The notes beneath the pieces were generated by a model. It was not told the origin of the DNA. It saw nothing but the letters and a program-made list of their open reading frames with translations, and did not search any database. A stretch of DNA of 64,000 nt from Rhodococcus sp. 14-2483-1-2 (GTDB lineage: Bacteria; Actinomycetota; Actinomycetes; Mycobacteriales; Mycobacteriaceae), in contig NZ_NPFW01000014.1 of NCBI RefSeq assembly GCF_002259405.1, positions 186,001-250,000 on the forward strand. The letters run 5' to 3'. Position numbers and translations under genes: made by a program. Positions within the stretch are counted from its first letter, which is position 1. Each line of letters opens with the position of its first letter. Below are positions 34,995 through 43,994 of the stretch, one piece after another.

Positions 34995-35539
34995 CAAGCG
35001 GCGAAATGCTCCACGATCTTCGCGCAGAAGGCCGGCAGGTCGTCCGGATTGCGGCTCGACACCAGGTTGCCGTCGACCACGACTTCTTCGTCGACGACGG
35101 TTCCTCCCGCGTTTCGAATGTCGGTTCGGATGCTCGGGTAGGACGTCAACGTCCGACCCTTCAGAACATCGGCCTCGACGAGGGTCCAGGCACCGTGGCA
35201 GATGACGCCGACGGGCTTGCGGGCCTGCACGAAGGCGCGGACGAACTCCACTGCGTCCGCGTCGACGCGAAGTTGATCGGGGTTGGTGGTGCCGCCGGGC
35301 AGAATCAGTGCGTCGAAGTCGTCCGCGGAGACCTCGGCGACGACGCGGTCGACCGTGAAGGTGTCGGCGGCATTGACGTCGCTCTCCATCGCTTGGATGT
35401 CGCCATGGTCGAGTGCGACCAATGTGACTGTGGCTCCGGCATTTTCGACGGCTTCGCGAGGCTGAACCAGCTCGACTTGCTCGACCCCGTCGGTGGCGAG
35501 AATGGCGATGCGGCGTCCGGTCAAGGTTTCGGTAGTCAT
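34994..35539 (-). CDS. DJ-1/PfpI family protein
   Basis: 181 residues from ATG 35539 (MTTETLTGRRIAILATDGVE). Class I glutamine amidotransferase-like fold with nucleophile Cys in GVICHGAWTLVEADVLKG and the Glu in the first strand loop. The GICHG-type elbow and downstream TSYPSIRTDIRNAGG are typical of the PfpI/YhbO general-stress group (protease or deglycase claims are debated). Upstream of the siderophore-binding gene on the same strand. Confidence 0.9.
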   Translation of the reverse strand: MTTETLTGRRIAILATDGVEQVELVQPREAVENAGATVTLVALDHGDIQAMESDVNAADTFTVDRVVAEVSADDFDALILPGGTTNPDQLRVDADAVEFVRAFVQARKPVGVICHGAWTLVEADVLKGRTLTSYPSIRTDIRNAGGTVVDEEVVVDGNLVSSRNPDDLPAFCAKIVEHFAA

Positions 35540-35600
35540 ACCGTTCGAATGTCCGACGGGGCCGGATCCCAAACCGACGAGCGATGGTACGAATGGACCC

Positions 35601-35777
35601 ATGAGCGAATCACCCATCGAAACTCCGGCCGAGGATCGCGCCCTGCAGAACCTGCCCATCGTGGACGAGCCCGACGAGCCGAGCGCGGATGAGCTGCCCA
35701 TCGAGGCCGACGCCGGGGACGTGCTGGATCAACGAGCAGAAGTACCCCTGGACGACGACGGGTACGACGAGCGCTAA
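35601..35777 (+). CDS. Small acidic protein of unknown function
   Basis: 58 residues from ATG 35601, very rich in Asp and Glu (DEPDEPSADELPIEADAGDV). No membrane segment or motif. Similar short acidic proteins occur at this place beside the TetR gene in related actinobacteria, but I cannot confirm this here. Its stop overlaps the stop of the converging TetR gene by 4 bp. Confidence 0.6.
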   Translation: MSESPIETPAEDRALQNLPIVDEPDEPSADELPIEADAGDVLDQRAEVPLDDDGYDER

Positions 35778-36514
35778 GGCGTGTTCGGCTCTTCGTCGAC
35801 CAGAGGATGCGGCTGCGACTTGAACTTCGCGGGGGAGCCGTCGGCCATGGCGACCCCGTGGATTCCGCCCCACATCATCATGCAGAGATAGTCGATCAGA
35901 TCGTCGGCGGACATCGACTTGTTGGAGATCCACCAGTGCGTGGCCAACTGAACCGCACCGACGATGGCGAAGGCCCACGGCACCGAGCCACCGGAATCCA
36001 TCTCGCGTTGCCGCAGGCGTTCACCCAACACGGTGGAGAGCAACTCGGCGATCATTCGCTCGGACTCGGCAACCACGTCGCGGTTGTTGCCGGCGTTGTT
36101 CGCCATGACGTACAGGTACACCTCGGGATCGGTGGCCACCGTCTCGACGTACGCGGTCACCACGACGCGAGTGAGCTCGTACTCGTCGAGCTCGTGTGAG
36201 ATCGCAGCGTAGATGCGAGGTGCGAGAGTCGTCTCGACATACCGCGACATCGTCGCGCTCGTCAGGTCGTTCTTGTCGGTGAAGTAGCGGTAGAGAACCG
36301 TCTTGGAAATACCGATCTCCGACGCGATCTCGTCCATCCCGATTTCGCGGCCTCGCAACCGGATCGCGGCCAACGTGCCGTCGACGAGCTCTTCGCGGCG
36401 CGCGATCTTGTGCTCACGCCACCGACGCTTTCGGCCGTCCGGCTTCTCGACCTTCGGCTTGTCCTCGCTCGGCTCGGACTCGTTCAGCTTTGCCTCCGTC
36501 GTATTTCTCGCCAC
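35774..36514 (-). CDS. TetR family regulator
   Basis: 246 residues, GTG start. A long charged N-terminus (about 1-40, with GRKRRWREHKIARREEL) precedes the HTH (GMDEIASEIGISKTVLYRYF). The C-terminal domain holds YVMANNAGNNRDVV and ATHWWISNKSMSADDLIDYL. Order (TetR, then DUF445 divergent) matches Rv0472c-Rv0473 in M. tuberculosis, from memory. The target is unknown. Confidence 0.87.
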   Translation of the reverse strand: MARNTTEAKLNESEPSEDKPKVEKPDGRKRRWREHKIARREELVDGTLAAIRLRGREIGMDEIASEIGISKTVLYRYFTDKNDLTSATMSRYVETTLAPRIYAAISHELDEYELTRVVVTAYVETVATDPEVYLYVMANNAGNNRDVVAESERMIAELLSTVLGERLRQREMDSGGSVPWAFAIVGAVQLATHWWISNKSMSADDLIDYLCMMMWGGIHGVAMADGSPAKFKSQPHPLVDEEPNTP

Positions 36515-36587
36515 AACCCCACCCTATGCGCCTTGTCCGACACCATTGCAGGCTGCGTCCGGTTGATCTGCCACATTTCTGGGCACA

Positions 36588-37862
36588 ATGTCGGTTGTGC
36601 AGCTCATGAACTTCGACGACGAGACCAAACGTCGCGACCTCCGCAAGATGAAAACAGTCGCGACGGGCTTTCTCGTTTTCGCATCGATCGTCTATCTCTT
36701 CTGCCGATGGCAGGAGTCGACGGGCGCAGGTGCCTGGGTCGGCTACGTCCGAGCGGCGTCGGAGGCGGGCATGGTGGGCGCACTCGCCGACTGGTTCGCG
36801 GTGACGGCACTGTTCAAGCACCCGCTGGGTATCCCGATTCCGCACACGGCTCTGATCAAGAAGAAGAAGGACCAGCTGGGCGCGAGCCTGAGTTCGTTCG
36901 TCGGCAGCAATTTCCTCGCGCCCGAGGTGGTGTCCGAGAAGGTCGCGTCGGCTCAGGTTCCGCTGCGATTGGGTACCTGGCTCGCCCAGCCCGACAACGC
37001 CGAACGCGTCGCGGCCGAGGCGGCGACCGTGTTACACGGCGTCGTCGACGTACTCAACGACGAGGACATCACCGCCGTCATCGACAGCACCATCGTGCGT
37101 CGACTCGCCGATCCGCAGTGGGGTCCGCCGATCGGCCGCATCCTCGACGAGTTGCTCCGCGAGAACCGTCAGCTGCCGTTGATCGACATGCTCGCCGAGC
37201 GCGCTCACCAGTGGGCGCTCGGCAGCCAGGAGATGATCGATCGCGTCGTCGCGAGGGATTCCCCGAACTGGTCGCCGAAGTTCGTCGACACTCTGCTGGG
37301 GGAGAAGGTCTACAAGGAACTCGTCGAGTTCACCTGGAAGATTCGCTCCAACCCCGAGCACGACGTCCGTCAGGCCGCGAACAAGTTCCTCATCGACTAC
37401 GCCAACGACCTGCAGCACGATCCGGTGACCATCGAGAAGGCCGAGAAGCTCAAGGCACAGATCATGGGACGCGAGGAGATCACCGGCCTCGCTGCGGCGA
37501 CGTGGAAGGTGGCCAAGCGGCTGATCACCGAGTCGGTGGACGATCCGACGAGCACGCTGCGCACCAAGATCAAGGAGAACACCGCCAACCTCGGCGTCCG
37601 TCTGCGCGACGACGAGGACCTGCGCGCCAAGGTCGACGGTTGGCTCCTCGGTGGCGCGAGCTACATCGCCGCGAACTACGCCGACGAGATCACCACGATC
37701 ATCGGCGACACCGTCGCGCGCTGGGACGCCGAGGAAGCGAGCAAGAAGATCGAACTGCAGGTGGGACGCGATCTGCAGTTCATCCGCATCAACGGAACCG
37801 TCGTCGGTTCCATCGCCGGTCTTGCCATCTACACGATCTCGGATCTGATCTTCGGGCACTAG
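36588..37862 (+). CDS. DUF445 family membrane-anchored protein
   Basis: 424 residues. N-terminal helix at about 23-40 (TVATGFLVFASIVYLFC), then the DUF445 signature VGYVRAASEAGMVGALADWF and ALFKHPLGIPIPHTALIKKK. A long helical central domain follows, with a C-terminal hydrophobic segment (GTVVGSIAGLAIYTISDLIF). ATG 36606 is an alternative start. Function unknown; widely conserved in actinobacteria next to the XRE-hbhA pair. Confidence 0.9.
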   Translation: MSVVQLMNFDDETKRRDLRKMKTVATGFLVFASIVYLFCRWQESTGAGAWVGYVRAASEAGMVGALADWFAVTALFKHPLGIPIPHTALIKKKKDQLGASLSSFVGSNFLAPEVVSEKVASAQVPLRLGTWLAQPDNAERVAAEAATVLHGVVDVLNDEDITAVIDSTIVRRLADPQWGPPIGRILDELLRENRQLPLIDMLAERAHQWALGSQEMIDRVVARDSPNWSPKFVDTLLGEKVYKELVEFTWKIRSNPEHDVRQAANKFLIDYANDLQHDPVTIEKAEKLKAQIMGREEITGLAAATWKVAKRLITESVDDPTSTLRTKIKENTANLGVRLRDDEDLRAKVDGWLLGGASYIAANYADEITTIIGDTVARWDAEEASKKIELQVGRDLQFIRINGTVVGSIAGLAIYTISDLIFGH

Positions 37863-37876
37863 TGCTAGCAGAGTGC

Positions 37877-37905
37877 TTGCAATAGTTAGCACCCTTCGGT
37901 ACCGT
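37877..37905 (+). promoter_or_regulatory. Probable promoter of the XRE-hbhA operon
   Basis: TTGCAA at 37877-37882 and TACCGT at 37900-37905 with 17-bp spacing, 31 bp before the XRE start codon. TGCTAG/TTAGCA elements surround the -35 region and could form an operator. Confidence 0.45.
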
Positions 37906-37935
37906 CCAGTAGGACACCGAAAACAGGAGGCCGAG

Positions 37936-38403
37936 ATGGCCGATGACGAGGGGGATCTGGTCGCAAAGGCGACCGAGGCGACGCAGGTCGTCGCCGAGGC
38001 GGGGGATCTTGTTGCCGCAGTCGTCACGACTGCAGCACAGGACATAGGCAGCTACATCCGATCGCAACGGGAAGCCGCGCAGGTATCGATGCGGCAACTC
38101 GCCAGTCGGGCCGGAGTGAGCAACCCCTACCTCAGCCAGATCGAACGCGGACTGCGCAATCCGTCCGCCGAAGTGCTAGCGCAGATAGCCAAGGGTCTGC
38201 GCGTCTCCTCGGAGGTGCTGTACGTCCGGGCCGGGATCTTGGAAGCGCGTCCCCACGGTCCGGTGCGCGAAGCTCTGCTCGGCGATGAGCACATCACCGA
38301 ACGGCAGAAGCAAGTGCTGATCGAGATCTACGACTCGTTCTGTCGTGAGAACGAGTCGACGCAGGAGCCCGAACCCGACGAACAGGAGACACCCGATGTC
38401 TGA
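37936..38403 (+). CDS. XRE family regulator upstream of hbhA
   Basis: 155 residues; ATG 37936 with AGGAGG 5 bases before. N-terminal Ala/Val-rich helix (about 1-38), then HTH IGSYIRSQREAAQVSMRQLA followed by SRAGVSNPYLSQIERGLRNP. The C-terminal 60 residues are acidic (ESTQEPEPDEQETPDV). The Rv0474-like regulator precedes hbhA in mycobacteria too. It overlaps hbhA by 8 bp, so the two are coupled. Confidence 0.9.
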   Translation: MADDEGDLVAKATEATQVVAEAGDLVAAVVTTAAQDIGSYIRSQREAAQVSMRQLASRAGVSNPYLSQIERGLRNPSAEVLAQIAKGLRVSSEVLYVRAGILEARPHGPVREALLGDEHITERQKQVLIEIYDSFCRENESTQEPEPDEQETPDV

Positions 38404-39187
38404 TTCCAAGAACTTCGAGAACGTCAAGACCCCTATCTTCGCAGCCGTCGGTGCAGGCGACGCCGTCGTGCAGGCAGTAGCGGACGTCGTCGCTCAGGTG
38501 CGCTCGCGCGCCGAGAGCCGTACCAGCGAGGTCAACGCCCGCATCGCCGACATCTCCGAGGACGTCACCGAAGGTGTCGAGAGCCTGCGCGAGCGCCTGG
38601 CGAACCTGCCCGCGGAGCTTCCCGACGAGATCGCCGAACTCCGCGAGCGCTTCACCCCCGAAGAGCTCCGCAAGGTGGCCGAGGCGTACCTCAAGGTCGC
38701 CTCCGACCTCTACACCTCGCTCGCCGAGCGCGGCGAGGAGACCGTCGAGCGCATTCGCCGCACCCCGGCCGTCGAAGAAGGCCTCGAGCGCGCCAACACC
38801 GCTGCCAACGACGTCGTCGACCTCACCGAGCAGGCCCTCGGAACCGTCGCCTCGCAGACCCGCGCAGTCGGCGAGCGCGCCGCTGCCCTGGCCGGCCTCG
38901 CGTCGGACAAGGTTCGTGAAGGTGCCGAGGAAATCTCCGAGGCCGCCGACGAGCTCGCCGAGAACATCGACGAAGCAGGCGACGAGGCCAAGGACAAGGC
39001 CGTCGAGGCTTCCGACAAGGTGAGCGGCGTGGCAGGCAAGGTCGAGGCCAAGACCCGCAGCAGCGCGAACTCGCCGATCAAGAAGCCTGCTCCGGCACCC
39101 GCGAAGAAGACGGCACCGGCACCGGCTGCCAAGAAGGCCGCGCCGGCTCCGGCCAAGAAGGCTCCGGCGAAGAAGACCACTCGCTAA
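38396..39187 (+). CDS. hbhA: Heparin-binding haemagglutinin (HbhA) homologue
   Basis: 263 residues. An N-terminal helical, coiled-coil body (about 1-200; TPIFAAVGAGDAVVQAVADV, LRERLANLPAELPDEIAELR, FTPEELRKVAEAYLKVASDL) is followed by a Lys-Ala-Pro tail (about 225-263, repeated PAPAKK). In M. tuberculosis the same tail binds heparan sulfate and is methylated. In a soil actinobacterium the tail more likely binds polyanions at the surface or regulates lipid inclusions. ATG 38396 follows AGGAG. Ends in a clear terminator. Confidence 0.9.
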   Translation: MSDSKNFENVKTPIFAAVGAGDAVVQAVADVVAQVRSRAESRTSEVNARIADISEDVTEGVESLRERLANLPAELPDEIAELRERFTPEELRKVAEAYLKVASDLYTSLAERGEETVERIRRTPAVEEGLERANTAANDVVDLTEQALGTVASQTRAVGERAAALAGLASDKVREGAEEISEAADELAENIDEAGDEAKDKAVEASDKVSGVAGKVEAKTRSSANSPIKKPAPAPAKKTAPAPAAKKAAPAPAKKAPAKKTTR

Positions 39188-39201
39188 AGCATTCGTAAAG
39201 A

Positions 39202-39238
39202 AAACGACCCCTGCGCCGCGCGGTGCGGGGGTCGTTTC
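39202..39238 (+). terminator. Rho-independent terminator of hbhA
   Basis: AAACGACCCC at 39202-39211 pairs with GGGGTCGTTT at 39228-39237; the stem extends inward to 16 bp with two wobbles and a GCGC loop. Confidence 0.85.
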
Positions 39239-39253
39239 TCGTACACTGGCCGC

Positions 39254-39547
39254 GTGAGCATCGCCGGCAGCTTCAGCTACTACATCCTGACCTTTCTGCA
39301 GATCCTCGGAGTGGTAGGCGCAGGATTCGCGATCTTCCATGCCCTGCGTCAGCGCGCCGACGCCTTTCCTGCCGTGGACAAGCTCACCAAGAACGCTTGG
39401 CTGGCCATTCTTTTCGTGGGTCTGCTCCTTATCCTGGTCTCCGGAGTGATCGGATTCCTGGGCATCATCGGTGTCGTCGCCGTGTGCGTGTACCTCGTCG
39501 ACGTGCGACCGAAGATCGACAGCATTCAACGCGGACCCCGCTGGTAG
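39254..39547 (+). CDS. DUF2516 family membrane protein
   Basis: 97 residues, GTG start at 39254. Three hydrophobic segments (about 8-30, 48-64, 66-84); KNAWLAILFVGLLLILV in the middle is typical of DUF2516 (Rv0476-like). A charged end (DVRPKIDSIQRGPRW). Function unknown. Follows hbhA as in mycobacteria. Confidence 0.85.
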   Translation: MSIAGSFSYYILTFLQILGVVGAGFAIFHALRQRADAFPAVDKLTKNAWLAILFVGLLLILVSGVIGFLGIIGVVAVCVYLVDVRPKIDSIQRGPRW

Positions 39548-39628
39548 GCAGCCGCATCGCCGCTCACGAGATGGTGGGCGTACCGTCTACCGCACCCGCC
39601 AGGGGGTCGAGGTAGAGGGGAATTTTCT

Positions 39629-40654
39629 GTGGTTTCACGCAAGGTAGTCGAACGTGTGCTGTTCGGAATCGGCGGCGCGGCCGCGGCAGCCTCCGTCGGT
39701 GCATTCGTCGTCCGGCGGCGTCGCCTGCATTCGTTCACCAGGACGACCGATGTTCGGCCCGACGAGCTTCTGAAGCATCCCACGATCGAGCCGCTCGTCA
39801 CCGAGGTGGTCACCGACGACGGTGCGCACCTGCACGTTCGCAGCTACGGTGACGCCGATGCCGAACCGATCGTCTTCAGCCACGGCTGGACCTGCTCGGC
39901 CGACTACTGGTTTCCGCAGATCAACGCCCTCGCCGGCCGCTACCGCGTCATTGCCTACGACCAGCGTGGCCACGGCCGCAGCGACGTGGGAACGCGACCG
40001 CTGAGCCCCGACGTGCTGGCCGACGATCTCGCCGCCATCCTCTCCGCCACCGTCGCCGAGGACAACAAGGCCGTCCTGGTGGGCCACAGCATGGGCGGCA
40101 TGTCGATCATGGCGTGGGCCGGGAACTATCCCGAGCAGGTCGATCGACTCGTCAGTGCCGTGCTGCTCGCCAGCACCGCGACCGACTCGCTCGTCCGCGA
40201 AACCACCGTCATCCCACTGCCGCAACGCTTCCCGCGCGTCCCGACCCCCGTGGGGAAGGCCGTGCTCAGCTCGGCACTTCCGCTGCGCCCGTCACCGGTG
40301 GTGCGCCAAGCCATCAAATACATCTCCATGGCACCCAGTGCTACTGCCGCCGAGGTGGCGTTCTGCGAGAAGATCGTGCTCGAATGCGCGCCGCGCACCC
40401 GCGGCATCTGGGGTGCGGCACTCACGGACCTCGACATCCACGAAGCGCTCGAGAACATGTCCGTCCCCACCAGCGTGCTCGTCGGATCGGCCGACCGATT
40501 GACCCCGCCCGTGCACGCTCGCAAACTCGCCCGCGCCCTGGACGATCACGATCACCTGAGCCGACTGATCGTGATCCCGGGCATCGGACACATGAGTTCC
40601 GTCGAGGCAATCGACGAATTCAACGCCGAAGTGGTTCGGCTCCGGAACCTGTGA
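39629..40654 (+). CDS. Alpha/beta hydrolase
   Basis: 341 residues, GTG start. N-terminal hydrophobic segment (FGIGGAAAAASVGAFVVRRR) may anchor it to the membrane. Oxyanion HGW; nucleophile Ser in VGHSMGGMS; acid Asp in VGSADRLTPP; catalytic His in PGIGHMSSVEA. Substrate unknown; probably an esterase or lipase-like enzyme. Convergent with purU. Confidence 0.88.
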   Translation: MVSRKVVERVLFGIGGAAAAASVGAFVVRRRRLHSFTRTTDVRPDELLKHPTIEPLVTEVVTDDGAHLHVRSYGDADAEPIVFSHGWTCSADYWFPQINALAGRYRVIAYDQRGHGRSDVGTRPLSPDVLADDLAAILSATVAEDNKAVLVGHSMGGMSIMAWAGNYPEQVDRLVSAVLLASTATDSLVRETTVIPLPQRFPRVPTPVGKAVLSSALPLRPSPVVRQAIKYISMAPSATAAEVAFCEKIVLECAPRTRGIWGAALTDLDIHEALENMSVPTSVLVGSADRLTPPVHARKLARALDDHDHLSRLIVIPGIGHMSSVEAIDEFNAEVVRLRNL

Positions 40655-40669
40655 TCGTTCGGGTCCCGC

Positions 40670-41554
40670 CTAGCTGAACACCACGGTCTTGCGGCCGTGC
40701 ACCAGGACACGATCCTCCAGGTGCCACCGCAGGCCGCGGGAGAGCACCAGCTTCTCGATGTCGCGGCCCTGACGCACCATGTCGGCCACCTCGTCGGAAT
40801 GGTCGACGCGGATGACGTCCTGCTCGATGATCGGACCCGCGTCGAGCTCGGCCGTCACGTAGTGGCACGTCGCCCCGATCAGTTTCACGCCCCGCGCGAA
40901 TGCCTGGTGGTACGGACGTGCGCCGACGAACGACGGCAGGAAGCTGTGATGGATGTTGATGGCCCGGCCCGCCCAGTGCGTGCACAGCGACTCGGGGAGA
41001 ACCTGCATGAACCGTGCCAGCACCACCGCGTGCGGGTCGTAGGAATCGACCAGCGATCGCACTTCCTCGAAAGCAGGCCCGCGCTCGGCCGGTTCCTTCG
41101 CGAACTCGACGTGATGGAACGGGGTGCCGTGCGCGGCGGCGATCGGCTCGAGCGACTTGTGGTTGCCGATCACCGCGGAGATCTGAGCGGGCAGCTCGCC
41201 GCCCGCTGCGCGGCCGAGGAGGTCGTGCAAGCAGTGTGCTTCCTTGCTGACGAGCAGGACCACGCGCTTGGGTTCACCCGAATCGTGAAGTGTCCATTCG
41301 GTTTCCGGGCCGAGCTCGGCGGCGACCACGGCGAAACGGGTGCGTAGCTCCTCGATGGTCATGTCCACGGACGACGCGCGTACGGCCTGCCGGGTGAAGA
41401 ACCAGCCGGTGTCGGGATCGGCGTGATAGGCGGCCTCGACGATCCATCCACCGACCTCGGCGAGGAAGGTCGAGATGCGGGCGACGATGCCCGTCTTGTC
41501 GGGGCAACCGAGCGACAGGACGTAGCGGCGATCGTCGGATACGGAAGAACTCAT
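40670..41554 (-). CDS. purU: Formyltetrahydrofolate deformylase
   Basis: 294 residues. Releases formate from 10-formyltetrahydrofolate, balancing one-carbon units for purine synthesis. N-terminal ACT domain (about 8-90, LSLGCPDKTGIVARISTFLA) and C-terminal formyltransferase fold with AINIHHSFLPSFVGARPYHQ, IGATCHYVTAELDAGPIIEQ. Key Asn-His-Asp residues are present. Stands alone here. Confidence 0.95.
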   Translation of the reverse strand: MSSSVSDDRRYVLSLGCPDKTGIVARISTFLAEVGGWIVEAAYHADPDTGWFFTRQAVRASSVDMTIEELRTRFAVVAAELGPETEWTLHDSGEPKRVVLLVSKEAHCLHDLLGRAAGGELPAQISAVIGNHKSLEPIAAAHGTPFHHVEFAKEPAERGPAFEEVRSLVDSYDPHAVVLARFMQVLPESLCTHWAGRAINIHHSFLPSFVGARPYHQAFARGVKLIGATCHYVTAELDAGPIIEQDVIRVDHSDEVADMVRQGRDIEKLVLSRGLRWHLEDRVLVHGRKTVVFS

Positions 41555-41567
41555 ACCGCCGATTGTC

Positions 41568-42410
41568 TCAGGGCGTCCGTACCCCGGTTGCCACCAGTGT
41601 CCCGAGATCGATCGAATCGATTCCGCGCTCGGTCAGCAGCGCAGTGAACTCGGCACGGATCTGCGTCCGGGTCGCATCGTCGAACGGTGTCAGCGCGCCC
41701 CGCATCGCGCTGCCCAGCACGAGATCCCACACGAACAACTCCGTCGCGGGAACGTGGTTGGACAGCTCCACGACCTCGACATCGGTGGTGCCGGCCGCGG
41801 TGAGCCATGCGGACAGAAGATCCGCCGTCTCCATTCGACGGATCGGGTGCTTGTCGTACCCGTCCTGCGCGAGTGGCCCGTCGTGCTCGTTCGGCGGCGA
41901 GTGCGCACCGATCACCTCGAAGTACGTGCTCGCGAACGCCTCGATCGCACCCTTGCGCCACACCGTCACCCCGACGCGACCGCCCGGACGAACCAGAGAC
42001 ACCAGACGAGCGAAGTCCCCCTCGGGATCGGGCAGAAAGAAGATGCCGTACGAACAGGCCAGCGCGTCGTATCCGGCATCGGGAACCGTCGACGGCGGCT
42101 CCCACTCGGTGGCGTCGGCGAGAACGAAGTCGATGTTGCGCAGGGCGCGATCGGTGGCTTTCACGCGGCCCACCTCCAACAGGTCGTCGGCGAGATCGAT
42201 GGCATGCACGAGACCGTCCGGGCCCACCGCCGCGGCCGCAGGAATGGCCGACGCCCCGGTGCCGGAACAGACGTCGAGAACCGCGTCGCCGGTGGCCAAT
42301 CGGAGTGCGAAGGCGAGAGACTGCCCGGCCGGGCCCCACACCTGCGGCGTCAGGCCGTCGAACTCCCTGCTGGTGGCGTTGAAGGTGGCGGCGAGCGACG
42401 CTGCGGTCAT
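41568..42410 (-). CDS. Class I SAM-dependent methyltransferase
   Basis: 280 residues from ATG 42410 (MTAASLAATFNATSREFDGL). SAM motif I AVLDVCSGTGASAIPAAAAV, acidic loop AIDLADDLLEVG, motif II-like DATEWEPP, and LVRPGGRVGVTVW. UbiE/Methyltransf_11-like. Substrate unknown. Divergent from deoC with a short 59-bp gap. Confidence 0.85.
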   Translation of the reverse strand: MTAASLAATFNATSREFDGLTPQVWGPAGQSLAFALRLATGDAVLDVCSGTGASAIPAAAAVGPDGLVHAIDLADDLLEVGRVKATDRALRNIDFVLADATEWEPPSTVPDAGYDALACSYGIFFLPDPEGDFARLVSLVRPGGRVGVTVWRKGAIEAFASTYFEVIGAHSPPNEHDGPLAQDGYDKHPIRRMETADLLSAWLTAAGTTDVEVVELSNHVPATELFVWDLVLGSAMRGALTPFDDATRTQIRAEFTALLTERGIDSIDLGTLVATGVRTP

Positions 42411-42469
42411 GACCGAAAATCGTAGACCGACAGGGTTACGAATGGCAGAGCTGTGAAAAGCTGGACCGT

Positions 42470-43123
42470 ATGACACTCACCCGCGCCGCCCTCGCCGGAA
42501 TGGTCGACCACACCCTGCTCAAGCCCGAAGCCACCCAGGCCGACGTGGCCGCCCTCATCGAGGAAGGCCGCGAGCTTGGAGTGCTCGCCGTGTGCGTATC
42601 GCCGTCGATGCTGCCGATTCGCGCCGAGGGAATGCTCACCGCCGTCGTCGCCGGATTCCCGTCGGGCAAGCATCATTCGCTGATCAAGGGATCCGAGGCC
42701 AGGCTCGCGGTGCAGCAGGGTGCCGACGAGGTCGACATGGTGATCGACGTCGGCGCGGCCATCGCGGGGGACTACAACGCGGTGTTGGCCGACATTGTCA
42801 CCGTCCGCGAAGGGATCGCCGGAAGCGCAGTCCTCAAGGTCATCATCGAATCTGCAGCGCTGTCCGACGACGCGATCGTCGAGGTGTGCCGCGCCGCCGA
42901 GAAGGCCGGTGCCGACTTCGTCAAGACGTCCACCGGATTCCACCCCGCGGGCGGAGCGAGCGTCGAAGCCGTGCGATTGATGGCAGAGACCGTCGGCGGT
43001 CGACTGGGCGTCAAGGCCAGCGGCGGCATCCGCACCACGGACGCCGCCCTGGCCATGATCGACGCGGGCGCAACACGATTGGGACTCTCGGGCACCCGCG
43101 CGGTGCTGGACGGATTGAGCTAG
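42470..43123 (+). CDS. deoC: Deoxyribose-phosphate aldolase
   Basis: 217 residues. Cleaves 2-deoxyribose-5-phosphate to glyceraldehyde-3-phosphate and acetaldehyde. Schiff-base Lys 152 in DFVKTSTGF; second Lys 182 in [20 protein letters not shown] strand; HTLLKPEAT at the start. Order after DUF2516 follows Rv0476-Rv0478. Confidence 0.95.
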   Translation: MTLTRAALAGMVDHTLLKPEATQADVAALIEEGRELGVLAVCVSPSMLPIRAEGMLTAVVAGFPSGKHHSLIKGSEARLAVQQGADEVDMVIDVGAAIAGDYNAVLADIVTVREGIAGSAVLKVIIESAALSDDAIVEVCRAAEKAGADFVKTSTGFHPAGGASVEAVRLMAETVGGRLGVKASGGIRTTDAALAMIDAGATRLGLSGTRAVLDGLS

Positions 43124-43137
43124 AGCGACTGCGAGGA

Positions 43138-43884
43138 TTACGCGACGAGCGAGCAACCCTCGGGAGTCGGCTGATTCTGATCCTGCTGGGTCATCGGAAT
43201 CGTGTACTGCCCGCCTTCGAGCGTGAGCTCGATGCCGCTGTCGGTGACGGTCAGCGACGTCGGAGCCATGTCCAGCGGGTAAGCCTGCAGGCTGTCGGTC
43301 AGCACGCCGACGACGGAGTCGACCAGATCGGTGGGAATGCCGAGACCCAGGATCGACGCGTCGACGGTCTGGAAGTCGACCCTGCCGTCCACGACCTGCG
43401 GCTTGACGGTGAGGTTCGCCAGAGCACCGACGGCGAAGTCGAGGGTGCCCGCCGATGCATCCGAGGTGACGCCGGAGACGATCGCGCCGATGCCCTGGCT
43501 CTGCAGGGTGCGGGTGATGCCGTCGGTCGACCACGAGATGTCGGCGCTCGAGCTGCCGATGGTGCCGCCGGAGTCGGCGGTCTGCGTCAGATTCAGATCA
43601 CGTGCCTCGGCCTGGACGACCATGCCCTCGGCGGGTCCGAAGCGCGCGTCGTTGCTGTCGACGGTCACCGAGGAGACCTTCTTGTCCACCAGCGAGAGCA
43701 GGACCGGCTTGAGGCCGAGACCGACCTCGACCTGGCTGCCGAGCTCGGATTCGAGCTGTCCGGCGAGACAGGATTTGATCTGCTGACGCACGAACAACTC
43801 GCCACCGATGACGGCGACGAGGAGGACGACAACGACGGAGACTGCGATCAGCGGTGCGGTGCTGCGCCTTGCTGTGGATGACAT
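43138..43884 (-). CDS. DUF2993 (LmeA-like) anchored protein
   Basis: 248 residues. One N-terminal transmembrane helix (about 11-30, APLIAVSVVVVLLVAVIGG) then a secreted domain of the DUF2993 family (EVGLGLKPVLLSLVDKKVSS, GIGAIVSG, VDFQTVDASILGLGIPTDLV). The family includes LmeA, needed for lipomannan elongation in mycobacteria; this copy need not share that role. Convergent with deoC, 14 bp apart. Confidence 0.88.
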   Translation of the reverse strand: MSSTARRSTAPLIAVSVVVVLLVAVIGGELFVRQQIKSCLAGQLESELGSQVEVGLGLKPVLLSLVDKKVSSVTVDSNDARFGPAEGMVVQAEARDLNLTQTADSGGTIGSSSADISWSTDGITRTLQSQGIGAIVSGVTSDASAGTLDFAVGALANLTVKPQVVDGRVDFQTVDASILGLGIPTDLVDSVVGVLTDSLQAYPLDMAPTSLTVTDSGIELTLEGGQYTIPMTQQDQNQPTPEGCSLVA

Positions 43885-43994
43885 TCCTGGCAGTCTTCCC
43901 GATGATTCTGAGCAAGCTCTGTGAAACTCGCCGAACCCGTGTTCTCGGTGCGAAACTTTGTGACCTGTAACACATTGTGACGTAGGCTTGCGTG

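Noticed and set aside
37861..37895. CIRCE-like heat-shock operator before the XRE gene
   Set aside because: TGCTAG and TTAGCA elements are present but in the wrong order and spacing for TTAGCACTC-N9-GAGTGCTAA.
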